A stretch of DNA of 64,000 bases from Chitinophaga pinensis. GTDB lineage: Bacteria; Bacteroidota; Bacteroidia; Chitinophagales; Chitinophagaceae. The DNA lies in contig NZ_VOHS01000002.1 of assembly GCF_007896845.1 (NCBI RefSeq), forward strand, positions 62,001-126,000, read 5' to 3'. Shown here piece after piece: positions 54,965 through 64,000 of the stretch (position 1 is the first letter of the stretch; the number at the start of each line of letters is the position of its first letter). The notes beneath the pieces were generated by a model. It was given only the letters and a program-made list of their open reading frames with translations, was not told the DNA's origin and did not search any database. Position numbers and translations under genes: made by a program.

Positions 54965-55627
54965 CTGTTCGGATACTCCCTGTTTGCGCCACACTTCCCT
55001 GCCATCTTTATACAAAATGAAAGTAGGCAGGGAAGTCGCTTTTATAGACTGCATGACATCCTGATCACGACCACCATCCACTTTCAACAGGCGTACTGTT
55101 TTATGCTTAGACAGGTACGCCTCCAGTACAGGCGCCATCTTACGACAAGGAGGACACCACTCAGCTCCTACATCCACCAATACTTCTCCTTTATCAATAC
55201 CTGAACGGAATGCATCAACCGTCATCTGTTTTACATCAGCAACACCTTCTACCGGCTGACCTGCCTGTTTCCACGCATTAATCCCACCTTCCAGCTCTAT
55301 TACCTTTTTAAAACCGTTCTCACGCATCCAGCTGGCAGCTTTTGCACTACGTCCGCCACTCAGACAATAGATATAGACCGTTTTATCCTTATCCAGATAC
55401 TTTACTCTTTCTGTAAACTCTTCCTTCTTTGTGTAATCCGCCAGCAAAGCATTGGACAGGTGTCCTGTATTGTACTCACCGGCAGTGCGTACATCAAACA
55501 CCTGCACATTCCCATTCCGGATGGAGTCATTAAAAACTGCGGCGCTTACTTCCTGCCCTTTAACACTGTTTGAAACCGAAAACAATATGGTTCCGAGCAC
55601 TAGGCATATATAATATTTATAAATCAT
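54959..55627 (-). CDS. exported rhodanese-thioredoxin fusion protein
   Basis: A 222-residue protein with an N-terminal export signal (about 1-24), a rhodanese domain (about 25-128, active-site Cys in YCLSGGRSA) and a thioredoxin domain (about 135-222, redox motif WCPPC). The thioredoxin part lacks the usual final helix length but keeps the cis-proline segment SLPTFILYKDG. A periplasmic sulfurtransfer/reduction role is plausible. The fusion is intact in one reading frame. Convergent overlap with the M32 gene. Confidence 0.92.
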   Translation of the reverse strand: MIYKYYICLVLGTILFSVSNSVKGQEVSAAVFNDSIRNGNVQVFDVRTAGEYNTGHLSNALLADYTKKEEFTERVKYLDKDKTVYIYCLSGGRSAKAASWMRENGFKKVIELEGGINAWKQAGQPVEGVADVKQMTVDAFRSGIDKGEVLVDVGAEWCPPCRKMAPVLEAYLSKHKTVRLLKVDGGRDQDVMQSIKATSLPTFILYKDGREVWRKQGVSEQL

Positions 55628-55847
55628 ACTTTTGTTTTATATTGTTGAGCTTTTATTTTCGTAAGTCTTTCATTTTCAGCCTAAGCTGGAATAAATTTTG
55701 TGAGATGCAGGGACAGCCCCCCGACCTTTTGTGAAAAGACTACGTTTGAGCTACGGACAACCAATATTAACACATAATTATTTTTTTATACTTTTTTCCT
55801 TTTTTTCAACCTGAGCCTGGTCGTTATGTCCTGGCCATATCCGGAAA
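55628..55847. other. gap upstream of the PKD-repeat giant gene
   Basis: Divergent promoter region. TACGTTTG at 55741-55748 matches the -7 box, about 100 nt before the plus-strand ATG, with no TTG at the right spacing. T-rich stretches occur at 55782-55806. Confidence 0.4.
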
Positions 55848-58800
55848 ATGAGACACCATTACCTAAGCCAATTCAAGCACTTCCTCCATGCCACAGCATA
55901 TCTGGTTGTGTTTCTCCTGCTATGCGGTGCTAAGACACAGGCACAAAATACCGTAGCTTTTACTGCTGACAACTGGAGCGGTTGCGGCGCAGCCTTCGTT
56001 CAATTTGTAAACCAGTCAACACCCGTTGGTACCGCATCATGGGATTTCGGAGACGGTGGAGCACGATCAACGTTATGGAACCCCAGCCGAACATTCAACA
56101 GACCTGGTGTTTTCAACGTAGTGCTGACTGTCACCTTTCCAAACGGACAAGTAAGCAGCACCCAACATGTTGTAAACGTCTATCGCAGACCCAATGTTGT
56201 CTTTACCGCCACTCCTACTACCGGATGTACGCCATTGACGATTAACTTCCGCGACCAGTCAACTGCGGGAGACGGTACGATTACCGGTATCAACTGGGAC
56301 TTCGGAGACGGTACCGGCGCAACTGGCGCAACTGCCAGCCATACCTACAACAAAGGCGGCGGCATGATCGCTACTTCTATCGTCACCAACAGCTTTGGTT
56401 GTACCTCCAGTGCCGAACAGATTCTGGATATCAAACCTACGCCACAAGTATCATTTACAACTAATACACAAGGTGGTTGCCGTACACCGGTCACTGTCAA
56501 CTTCACCAATACCACCACTATGAACACTGCCGGACCAGTACCGACCGTGAACTACCTGTGGGATTTCGGTGATGGCAGTACCAGTACAGACAAAAACCCT
56601 ACACACGATTATACTACGACGGGTAACTTCTCCGTGAAACTAACGGCATCTACTCCCGATGGCTGTACCCAGACCATCGACATGCCTGATTATATAAAGA
56701 TTGCTACCATGCAGGCGAATTTCAACATCCTCGAAAAAACCTGTACCGGTACCAATATCACGTTTAGGAACACCACATTACCAGCACCGGTATCTGCAAC
56801 ATGGACCTTCTCTGATGGTACGGTCATCAACAACGTGGATGCTGTAAGAAGCTTCACTACTGCAGGTAACTATACTGTCACTATGCATGCGGTAACACAG
56901 GATGGTTGTGATGCATTGGTTACCAGAAGTTTTACGGTGTCAACGCCACCAGGCATCAACTTTACCATGAACCCTACATCTGCCTGTGCGGTGCCGATAA
57001 ATGTTCAGTTTACCACTGCCAGCACAAATGCAAATGGCTGGGCATGGACATTTGGAGATGGTACTACTTCTACTATCCAGAATCCATTACACAACTTTAC
57101 CACGGAAGGCGTCTTCCCGGTGAAAGTGGTAGCTAGCAATACTGCCGGCTGTCTCGATTCAGCCATTAACTCCATCACTATCAGAAAACCCGTACTGACC
57201 ATCGCTGGTCTGAATCGGGGTTGTATACCTTTTGATGCCAGTCTGACTGCCAATATTGACGTGGCAGATCCGATTGTGTCTTACGATTGGGATTTCGGTG
57301 ATGGCGGTTCTTCTACCAATTCAGTAGGCACTCATACTTACACCGCTCAGGGTAACTATGTCGTGACATTAAATATCACTACCAGAGGTGGTTGTACACA
57401 GACAGCTACTTACCCGATCAGAGTGGGTACACCTGTAATACCGGATTTTTCTGTTGATAAACCCAATGGTTGTCAGCCAACCGTCTTCAATTTCACCGAT
57501 CTGTCCAGACCACAGGTGCCCGGCATGACATGGCAATGGACATTTGTGGAAAACGGCGCAGCCAATGGCGGTTCTTCCGTACAGAATCCTTCTTATGTAT
57601 TCAGCACTATCGGAACACATGACGTCATCCTGACGGTAGATAATAATGGTTGTACACGTACTATTACCAAACTGGCTTTTGTTGAAGTATATCCTCCGGC
57701 AGCATTCTTCACCATCGCAGATATGGACTGTGCGACACCACTGACAAGATCATTTACAGACGCTACTGCATGGGGTACTACACCTACACCAAGGAGTTAC
57801 TCATGGGATTTCGGAGACGGTACCACAGACAATACACCTAATCCAACCCATACATGGGCGAATGAAGGTACCTATACCGTAGTATTGACGGTTGATAACG
57901 GTAGTTGTACATCAACTTACTCCACTACGGTAAGGTTGCTGAATGATAAACCGGCCATCACTGTAGATCAAAACGTGATCTGTCGTGGTACCACCGTACA
58001 TTTTGCTACTACATCGCTGATACCGGGTCTTACCACCTCTTATCAGTGGACATTTGGCGATGGCGGCACGAATACAGGTTCACCAACACCGGCTTATACC
58101 TACAATCAGCCGGGTACCTATAAAGCAGCACTGACTACTATCGACATCTATGGTTGTACACACGTATCAGATTCTCTTACCATTGACGTGAATGGTTCCG
58201 TTGCAGCCTTCTCCGCTTCGGCACGCCGATGCAGAGACACTGCTATTACATTCACCGATGCATCTACTACCCGCGCAGGTAACACTATTACTTCGTGGAC
58301 ATTCAATTTCGGTGATGGGACGCCAAGACAGACATTTACTACTCAGCCAATAGCTGTGCCACATAGCTATGGCGTCATCAATAATTATTCTGTTACCCTG
58401 ATCGTAACTGATAATACAGGTTGTACAGATTCTGTCACGCATGTTATCACCATTGACAACATCTCAGCAAAGTTCAGTGCACCAGATAGCATTGCCTGTC
58501 TGAATACGCCGTTCAGATTCAATAATGAATCTATTACAGAACCGCTGACCTATGCATGGCAGTTCGGAGATGGCGCTACCAGCACAGACAAAAACCCGAC
58601 ACATACTTACACACTACCGGGTACTTATACGGTGACACTGGATGTTACCAGCACCACAGGTTGTACCGGTCATATTGAAACAAAAGATTTCCTGAGAGTA
58701 CCTAATCCGATAGCTGACTTTGAAGTACCTGCAGTAGCAGGTGATATCTGTCCGCCGGTAAAAGTGCAGTTCACCAACCACTCTTCTGACTACGTGAAAG

Positions 58801-60722
58801 TATCGTGGTCATTTGGGGATGGCAGCAGTTCAGATGAAGACAATGCTTTACACAACTATATCAGACCCGGTACTTTCCCGGTAACCCTGACGGTTTATTC
58901 AGAAGGCGGATGTGCCAGTCCGACAGCCGGACCTAAGAACATTTCTATCTCTGGTCCGGATGGTAGCTTTGCTATCACACGCGAAACTGGTTGTGTACCA
59001 TTGACCACTTCCATGACAGCTGTATCTCCTACCGCACAGAAATTCATCTGGGACTTTGGAGACGGTTATACAGTGACTACTACCACTCCTGCTTCACCGT
59101 CTTACACTTATACTCAGCCGGGTATCTATTTCCCTGCGGTATTGCTGGAAGACCAGAGAGGATGTACAGTACCGGCTATTGGCAGTCCGAAAGTGATAGT
59201 AGATCAGATCAAAGCCGATTTCGGCGCTGATCTTTCCAATGCCTGTGACGGAGGTATCGTACAGTTCTCCGATTCAACAAAAGGAGTATCTATTGAGGAC
59301 GGTGTTCCGGCCACTTATCTGTGGGACTTTGGGATTCCGGGTCGTACAGATGATGTTGGAACAGGGCCTAATCCAAGTTTCTTATATGATGCACCCGGCA
59401 CTTATTTCGTGAAAATGATCGTGACGAGTCATTATGGATGTGTAGACGAAATAACGAAGACGATCATTATAGAACCAAGTCCGTATCCGGAAATTGACAC
59501 CGTACCACCGGTGTGTGTAGGGACTGCTATTCAATTATCAGGAAAGGAAATCAGGAATCTGCCGGGAACGGTCTGGAACTGGACAACCAATGGACAGGAT
59601 TATCCGGGACGGGTACCAGATTCAGTCACTTATACCCAACCCGGTATTTATCCGGTTCAGCTGACGATCACCAGTGCGAAAGGTACCTGTAGCAGTACAG
59701 TGACCAGAGATATTACTGTAGCGCCTTATCCGACCCTTACACCAACACCGGCAGAATCTTCTATCTGTCGCGGTGCATCGGTGAACCTGCAGGTATTTAC
59801 AGAACCGGGTGCGGATATTACGTGGACTAATTATAACATCTCAGATCCAAAGAGTGCCACACCGGTAGTAACTCCTGATATCGATACCACTTACCGCGTA
59901 ACGGTGGTGAATGCGACCGGTTGTGCGGCAAAAGGCAGCGTGAAGATCAGTGTATCCCAGCCATTTACGATACAGGCGAGCAATGCAGATATCTGCGAAG
60001 GCGGTTCTGTACAGTTACATGCAAGTGGTGCTGTCACTTATAAATGGTCACCTGAAACAGGACTGGATAAATCTGATGTTGACAATCCGATGGTAACACC
60101 TGAATCAACGATCAGTTATCAGATCATTGGGTATGGCAATGACAATTGCTTTACGGATACGGCAACAGCAACTGTAACGGTGCATTCTGCGCCTATCGTT
60201 AATGCGGGAGATGATCTTTCTGTACCGGTAGGTACGACGATACAGTTACCGGTTACTGGTAGCACAGATATTACGAAGATTGAATGGACACCGGCAGCCT
60301 CCCTGAATTGCGCGGACTGTCTGACACCGACGGCTTCGCCAAGAGAGAATACTACTTATCAGATAACGGTGACCAACGCATTTGGTTGTACGAGTTCGGA
60401 TGCGGTAACGGTGAATCTGGTATGTTCTTCAGGTGTGGTGTTCCTGCCTAACACCTTCTCCCCTAACAATGATGGACAGAATGACCTTTTCTACATCAGA
60501 GGTAAGGGTATCAAAGTGGCAAAATCATTTAAGATATATAACCGTTGGGGACAATTGGTATTCGAAAGGACCAACTTTAACATAGAGGATCCAACCTATG
60601 GCTGGGATGGCCGTATGAACGGTCAGCCGGCAAATCCGGATGTCTTTGTTTATGTAGCAGAACTGGTATGTGATTCCAATGAAGAATTTATGTTAAAAGG
60701 AAATGTGATGCTGATCAGGTAG
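55848..60722 (+). CDS. giant PKD-repeat T9SS type B cargo protein
   Basis: A 1624-residue exported protein: signal peptide (about 1-32), then about 13-15 PKD-type domains with the recurring WDFGDG turn (for example SWDFGDGGARST, YLWDFGDGSTSTDKNP, FIWDFGDGYTVTT; two or three are degenerate), then two or three other beta domains (about 1290-1520) and a C-terminal gliding-motility-associated sorting domain (VFLPNTFSPNNDGQNDLFYI ... GNVMLIR, about 1533-1624). The latter is the T9SS type B signal. It is a probable surface adhesin or matrix protein. The PorP/SprF gene follows after 31 bp, a known partner arrangement. Confidence 0.95.
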   Translation: MRHHYLSQFKHFLHATAYLVVFLLLCGAKTQAQNTVAFTADNWSGCGAAFVQFVNQSTPVGTASWDFGDGGARSTLWNPSRTFNRPGVFNVVLTVTFPNGQVSSTQHVVNVYRRPNVVFTATPTTGCTPLTINFRDQSTAGDGTITGINWDFGDGTGATGATASHTYNKGGGMIATSIVTNSFGCTSSAEQILDIKPTPQVSFTTNTQGGCRTPVTVNFTNTTTMNTAGPVPTVNYLWDFGDGSTSTDKNPTHDYTTTGNFSVKLTASTPDGCTQTIDMPDYIKIATMQANFNILEKTCTGTNITFRNTTLPAPVSATWTFSDGTVINNVDAVRSFTTAGNYTVTMHAVTQDGCDALVTRSFTVSTPPGINFTMNPTSACAVPINVQFTTASTNANGWAWTFGDGTTSTIQNPLHNFTTEGVFPVKVVASNTAGCLDSAINSITIRKPVLTIAGLNRGCIPFDASLTANIDVADPIVSYDWDFGDGGSSTNSVGTHTYTAQGNYVVTLNITTRGGCTQTATYPIRVGTPVIPDFSVDKPNGCQPTVFNFTDLSRPQVPGMTWQWTFVENGAANGGSSVQNPSYVFSTIGTHDVILTVDNNGCTRTITKLAFVEVYPPAAFFTIADMDCATPLTRSFTDATAWGTTPTPRSYSWDFGDGTTDNTPNPTHTWANEGTYTVVLTVDNGSCTSTYSTTVRLLNDKPAITVDQNVICRGTTVHFATTSLIPGLTTSYQWTFGDGGTNTGSPTPAYTYNQPGTYKAALTTIDIYGCTHVSDSLTIDVNGSVAAFSASARRCRDTAITFTDASTTRAGNTITSWTFNFGDGTPRQTFTTQPIAVPHSYGVINNYSVTLIVTDNTGCTDSVTHVITIDNISAKFSAPDSIACLNTPFRFNNESITEPLTYAWQFGDGATSTDKNPTHTYTLPGTYTVTLDVTSTTGCTGHIETKDFLRVPNPIADFEVPAVAGDICPPVKVQFTNHSSDYVKVSWSFGDGSSSDEDNALHNYIRPGTFPVTLTVYSEGGCASPTAGPKNISISGPDGSFAITRETGCVPLTTSMTAVSPTAQKFIWDFGDGYTVTTTTPASPSYTYTQPGIYFPAVLLEDQRGCTVPAIGSPKVIVDQIKADFGADLSNACDGGIVQFSDSTKGVSIEDGVPATYLWDFGIPGRTDDVGTGPNPSFLYDAPGTYFVKMIVTSHYGCVDEITKTIIIEPSPYPEIDTVPPVCVGTAIQLSGKEIRNLPGTVWNWTTNGQDYPGRVPDSVTYTQPGIYPVQLTITSAKGTCSSTVTRDITVAPYPTLTPTPAESSICRGASVNLQVFTEPGADITWTNYNISDPKSATPVVTPDIDTTYRVTVVNATGCAAKGSVKISVSQPFTIQASNADICEGGSVQLHASGAVTYKWSPETGLDKSDVDNPMVTPESTISYQIIGYGNDNCFTDTATATVTVHSAPIVNAGDDLSVPVGTTIQLPVTGSTDITKIEWTPAASLNCADCLTPTASPRENTTYQITVTNAFGCTSSDAVTVNLVCSSGVVFLPNTFSPNNDGQNDLFYIRGKGIKVAKSFKIYNRWGQLVFERTNFNIEDPTYGWDGRMNGQPANPDVFVYVAELVCDSNEEFMLKGNVMLIR

Positions 60723-60753
60723 TAACCTGTCAGCATCTCCCACACGAATCCAT

Positions 60754-61812
60754 ATGACTAAAAAACTTGCCAGCATGAGAATGAACTGTAGAAAATTGTT
60801 AGTGGCACTGTGCCTATGCAGCACACAAACACTGGTCGCGCAGGACATACACCTGTCCCAGTTCTATGAAACTCCCATTTTACGTAACCCGGCCCTGATC
60901 GGTTTATTCCATGGGGATTATCGTATTCAGGCGGTATACCGCAATCAGTGGAACAGTGTCACTATTCCTTATCAGACGGGGGCATTAAGTGCTGAGTTGA
61001 AATTTCCTGTAGGCAACAGTGAAGACTTTGTTACGGCGGGGCTTCAATTCACGTATGACAGGGCGGGTACTGCCCGGCTGCAGTCTGTACAGGTATTACC
61101 GGCAGTCAACTATCATAAGTCACTGAGTCAGGACAGGAACATGTTCCTCTCGGTGGGCTTTACCGGCGGTATTGTACAGAGACAGTTTGATCAGACAAAA
61201 GTGACATTTAACAACCAGTATACCGGCGGACAGTTTGATCCGACGGCACCTACCGGAGAAGATGGGCGACTGGCCCTGAGGGGATATTCCTATCTGGACG
61301 CCGGTGCGGGTCTGAGCTTTAACAGTAGTCTCGGAGAGAATGAAGACATTAACTATTATATAGGTGCGGCTATCTTCCACTTTAACCGGCCAAAGCTGTC
61401 GTTCTATAAGGATGCAACAGTAGCGCTGGATCCGAAATTCACGATCAATGCCGGTATTACCTTCCCCTTACAGGAGCGTTTGAAACTGATCGCACAGTAT
61501 AATGAGATCCATATGGGCACATATGCCGAGTATCTGGGAGGCGCCTTACTGGGTTACAGTCTTTATGATGAAGGGCTGGAAAGTACCCGGGCATTTTATG
61601 TGGGTGCGTATATGCGTTATAAGGATGCGATTATTCCTTCTTTCCGGCTGGATATGGAAAAGTATGAGGTCGGATTCACTTATGACGCCAATATTTCTGG
61701 TCTGAAACCGGCTACGAATGGTTTTGGCGGCTTTGAAGTGTCATTGGTATTCAAAGGGTTCCTGAACAGTCGTAACAGTACAATGGATGCTGTACACTGT
61801 CCAAGGTTCTAA
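60754..61812 (+). CDS. type IX secretion system PorP/SprF-like membrane protein
   Basis: A 352-residue outer-membrane barrel of the PorP/SprF family, with the signature QDIHLSQFYETPILRNPALIGLFHGDYR directly after the signal peptide. The C-terminal strands include YEVGFTYDANISGLKPATNGFGGFEVSL. SprF-like proteins help secrete or anchor the type B cargo encoded directly upstream. In-frame ATGs at 60775 and 60781 are alternative starts. Confidence 0.94.
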   Translation: MTKKLASMRMNCRKLLVALCLCSTQTLVAQDIHLSQFYETPILRNPALIGLFHGDYRIQAVYRNQWNSVTIPYQTGALSAELKFPVGNSEDFVTAGLQFTYDRAGTARLQSVQVLPAVNYHKSLSQDRNMFLSVGFTGGIVQRQFDQTKVTFNNQYTGGQFDPTAPTGEDGRLALRGYSYLDAGAGLSFNSSLGENEDINYYIGAAIFHFNRPKLSFYKDATVALDPKFTINAGITFPLQERLKLIAQYNEIHMGTYAEYLGGALLGYSLYDEGLESTRAFYVGAYMRYKDAIIPSFRLDMEKYEVGFTYDANISGLKPATNGFGGFEVSLVFKGFLNSRNSTMDAVHCPRF

Positions 61813-61878
61813 ACTTATGTACCAATTGCTATCTTTACACCGACTTGATAAACTTATAACCTTTATAACGAATAACAG

Positions 61879-62349
61879 ATGAACGTAACAGTTGGCGCAA
61901 AAGCACCCTCTTTTTCACTGCTGAATACCGAAAAACAGAAAGTATCCCTGGAAGACTACAAAGGTCAGAACCTGGTAATTCTGTTTTTCCCATTGGCATT
62001 TACAAGTGTATGTACTGCAGAACTCTGCAGTATCAGAGATAACATTGGTACTTATAACGACCTGAATACAGCCGTTGTCGGTATTTCTGTAGACTCTCCT
62101 TTCACGCTGGGTAAATTCAAGGCTGAGCAGAACCTGAACTTCCCGCTCCTGTCTGACTTCAATAAAGACATTTCTCAGGCATATGGTGCTTTTTATGAGA
62201 ATTTCGTGCTGGATCTGAAGGGTGTATCTAAAAGATCAGCGTTTGTGGTAGATAAAGAAGGCGTTGTCAGATATGCGCAGGTGTTAGAGTCTGCAGGTGA
62301 CCTGCCTGATTTTGAAGCAGTTAAAAACACGCTGAACGGTCTGCAATAA
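61879..62349 (+). CDS. peroxiredoxin (BCP/AhpE-like)
   Basis: A 156-residue thiol peroxidase. The peroxidatic Cys is in PLAFTSVCTAELC, with a second Cys five residues later, as in atypical 2-Cys BCP proteins. The C-terminal FVVDKEGVVRYAQVLE is typical. It detoxifies peroxides in the cytosol. A hairpin terminator follows. Confidence 0.93.
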   Translation: MNVTVGAKAPSFSLLNTEKQKVSLEDYKGQNLVILFFPLAFTSVCTAELCSIRDNIGTYNDLNTAVVGISVDSPFTLGKFKAEQNLNFPLLSDFNKDISQAYGAFYENFVLDLKGVSKRSAFVVDKEGVVRYAQVLESAGDLPDFEAVKNTLNGLQ

Positions 62350-62384
62350 AAAATAACCTAAAGCGTTAAATTTTTTCAAAAAAT

Positions 62385-62415
62385 AATGGCAAGCCTTCTT
62401 ATTTGGCTTGCCATT
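62385..62415 (+). terminator. terminator of the peroxiredoxin gene
   Basis: An 11-bp stem (AATGGCAAGCC / GGCTTGCCATT) with a 9-nt loop is followed by TGTTATTTTTA. Confidence 0.85.
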
Positions 62416-62474
62416 TGTTATTTTTACATAAGACGATATTGTGGAATAAATCAGGTGATATTTGAAAAAATCTT

Positions 62475-62482
62475 TATCTTTG
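62475..62482 (+). promoter_or_regulatory. -7 box of the mini T9SS protein gene
   Basis: TATCTTTG matches TAnnTTTG exactly and ends only 5 nt before the ATG at 62488, so the transcript is probably leaderless, as for guaA. Confidence 0.65.
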
Positions 62483-62487
62483 CGAGT

Positions 62488-62838
62488 ATGTGGAAAACCT
62501 CTACACTCTTATTTTCTTGCTTCTTTTGCCTATTATCCCTCGTAGGTAAAGCACAAAGCGCCAAAACCACTCCATTCTCCGATGGGGGCAATAAACTCGT
62601 GAAGGCGTATCCCAATCCGGCTAGTAGCAGGATCAATTTCGAATTACAGAACAATAACGAGCAAGGTTACGAGATTATTGTATTCAATTTTCTTGGAAAG
62701 AGGATCGATCAGATAAAAAACCTGAACGCACGTACTACAGTTGAACTGGATAAATATTATAGCGGTCTATATATTTTCCAACTGAGAGACAAACAGGGTA
62801 ACCTTGTGGAGTCCGGAAAGTTCAATGTCGTCAAGTAA
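62488..62838 (+). CDS. miniature T9SS type A sorting-domain protein
   Basis: A 116-residue protein: signal peptide (MWKTSTLLFSCFFCLLSLVGKAQ) followed after about 20 residues by a complete Por secretion tail (VKAYPNPASSRINFELQNNN ... GLYIFQLRDKQGNLVESGKFNVVK). There is no room for a separate cargo domain. It may be a free sorting domain, a small surface protein, or a remnant of a larger cargo. The ATG at 62488 is set by the -7 box; a longer in-frame opening begins before the promoter. Confidence 0.88.
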   Translation: MWKTSTLLFSCFFCLLSLVGKAQSAKTTPFSDGGNKLVKAYPNPASSRINFELQNNNEQGYEIIVFNFLGKRIDQIKNLNARTTVELDKYYSGLYIFQLRDKQGNLVESGKFNVVK

Positions 62839-62870
62839 TATGACTAAATAATTCTCCTTTAAAGAATATA

Positions 62871-62903
62871 AAAAAGGGCTCGTTTAAAAAACGGGCCCTT
62901 TTT
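62871..62903. terminator. bidirectional intrinsic terminator
   Basis: A 15-bp stem (AAAAAGGGCTCGTTT / AAACGGGCCCTTTTT, one G-U pair) with an AAA loop, between the convergent genes ending at 62838 and 62923. Confidence 0.9.
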
Positions 62904-62922
62904 CGTTTATCGTTATGCACCA

Positions 62923-64000
62923 TTACTGTACTTCCACGATCAGGAATTTCAGGTAGGTGGTATTTTCGATATTCCACAAGATCGGGTGATCCTGCGCCTG
63001 TGTCTGGAAGGTTACCTGACGCAGTTTCTTTTTCGCATCTTTTGCTGCCATGTCGATAATCTCCAAAAAGAGAGACGGTGGCACCAGGTTGGTACAGGAT
63101 GCGGTTACGAGGAATCCACCCGGTTTCAGGAGCTTCATACCACGCAGGTTGATCTCTTTATAACCGGTGATGGCTTTCTGGATATTTTCGCGGCTTTTGG
63201 TAAAGGCTGGCGGATCGAGGATCACGGTATCAAACTTCTTCTCTTCACGGGTCCACTGTTTCAGCACATCAAATGCGTTCACTGCCTGAAACTTACAGAT
63301 ATCCTGCAGGTTGTTCAGCTCAGCATTTCTGCGGGCGGTGTTCACGGCATGCTCTGATATATCCAGTCCGAGTACGCTTTTAGCGCCATAGTGACCAGCG
63401 TGGCAGGAGAAAGTACCGGTATAGCAGAACGCTTCCAGTACATCTGCATCTTTAACTATATGCTGAATGGCGCGGCGGTTATCCTGCTGATCCAGAAAGT
63501 AGCCTGTTTTCTGGCCATTTTCGATATCTACATGGAATTTGAGGCCATTCTCATTGATAATCACGTTGGTATCAAAAGGGGCACTCAGGAATCCTTTCTG
63601 TTGTTCCAGTCCTTCCAGTTCACGTACCGGAACGTCATTACGCTCGTAGATACCTTTTGGAGAGAAGATCCTGTTCAGGGCGTCCACGATAGCGCCTTTC
63701 CAGCGATCCATACCCAATGCCAGTGTCTGCAATACGAAGTGGTCATTGAACTTGTCAATTACCAGTGCCGGCATTTCGTCGGCCTCTCCGAATACGAGAC
63801 GGCAGTTTTCCACATATCCCAGTTGCTGACGGTATTTCCATGCTTTCAGCAAACGGCGGTAGAAGAATTCCGCGTCAATCTGCTCGTCTTTGTCACGGGT
63901 CAGCAGGCGTACCAGGATCTGTGACTGGGGGTTGATGTATCCTCTACCAACAAAGAACCCCTGATGGGTAAATACATCTACCGTATCACCGGCTGTTACA
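62923..64000 (-). CDS. RlmI-type class I rRNA methyltransferase (cut by window end)
   Basis: At least 359 codons, open to the window edge, with the 5' end outside. The N-terminal part seen (AGDTVDVFTHQGFFVGRGY) is the end of a PUA domain. The central RlmI insertion follows, then the methyltransferase domain with motif I DVLEAFCYTGTFSCHAG, and the NPPY-type motif as VILDPPAFTKS. RlmI methylates a cytosine of 23S rRNA; other family members (RlmK/L C-terminal) are close, so the exact target is not certain. Confidence 0.92.
   Translation of the reverse strand, partial: VTAGDTVDVFTHQGFFVGRGYINPQSQILVRLLTRDKDEQIDAEFFYRRLLKAWKYRQQLGYVENCRLVFGEADEMPALVIDKFNDHFVLQTLALGMDRWKGAIVDALNRIFSPKGIYERNDVPVRELEGLEQQKGFLSAPFDTNVIINENGLKFHVDIENGQKTGYFLDQQDNRRAIQHIVKDADVLEAFCYTGTFSCHAGHYGAKSVLGLDISEHAVNTARRNAELNNLQDICKFQAVNAFDVLKQWTREEKKFDTVILDPPAFTKSRENIQKAITGYKEINLRGMKLLKPGGFLVTASCTNLVPPSLFLEIIDMAAKDAKKKLRQVTFQTQAQDHPILWNIENTTYLKFLIVEVQ

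Noticed and set aside
1..64000. tRNA, rRNA or insertion sequences
   Set aside because: The intergenic gaps were read for cloverleaf ends, rRNA-like sequence and transposase fragments with terminal repeats; none was seen, although a covariance search was not possible.

Overview
The window looks like a chromosomal piece of a Bacteroidota bacterium, most likely a Chitinophaga-like member of the Chitinophagaceae. The indicators are two SusC/SusD outer-membrane pairs, type IX secretion (T9SS) cargo with both kinds of sorting domain, a PorP/SprF protein, a DarA/DarB dialkylresorcinol (flexirubin-type) pair, promoters of the Bacteroidota form TTG-N19/20-TAnnTTTG, and few Shine-Dalgarno sequences. 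Assignment to a genus is inference. No rRNA, tRNA, CRISPR array, insertion sequence or phage gene was seen.

Layout. 1-3.5 kb: DarB and DarA on the minus strand, then a methyltransferase. 3.6-7.4 kb: DUF2807 lipoprotein, guaA with a near-leaderless promoter, and a periplasmic-binding-type lipoprotein. 7.6-16.7 kb: the ligase-associated DNA repair set (exonuclease, ATP-dependent ligase, Lhr-like helicase, PdeM), interrupted by an Lrp regulator, a secreted protein and an S66 peptidase, and ending in a histone-deacetylase-fold enzyme whose start overlaps the PdeM stop. 17.1-23.6 kb: a LexA-like XRE/S24 repressor, two membrane proteins, and an operon of a Y-family polymerase and a DnaE-type polymerase. 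Matching TTAGT...ACTAA palindromes lie on the repressor promoter and on the polymerase promoter, which suggests a damage-inducible mutagenesis circuit. 23.8-28.3 kb: an unknown secreted protein, then a minus-strand run of DUF3467, Ldh-family dehydrogenase and aspartate kinase. 28.4-38 kb: two tandem SusC/SusD pairs without glycoside hydrolases or regulators. 38-42 kb: a small ORF sharing a SusC leader, a helix-hairpin-helix outer-membrane protein, an array of ~84-bp repeats that are decayed copies of that gene's start and signal-peptide region, and a small secreted protein. 42-55.6 kb: mostly housekeeping genes (deoxynucleoside kinase, trpS, gatC, two ABC ATPases, cobalamin adenosyltransferase, fabI, recN, TPR protein, zinc-ribbon/Nif3 pair, M32 carboxypeptidase, rhodanese-thioredoxin fusion). 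55.8-64 kb: a giant PKD-repeat T9SS cargo with its PorP/SprF partner, a peroxiredoxin, a miniature T9SS sorting-domain protein, and an RlmI-type methyltransferase cut by the window end.

The strongest new-looking observations are the shared S24-repressor operator and the repeat array made from copies of a gene's own 5' end. Most gene starts were placed at the ATG best supported by signal peptide, family N-terminus or promoter position. Operator and promoter calls rest on motif matching by eye.
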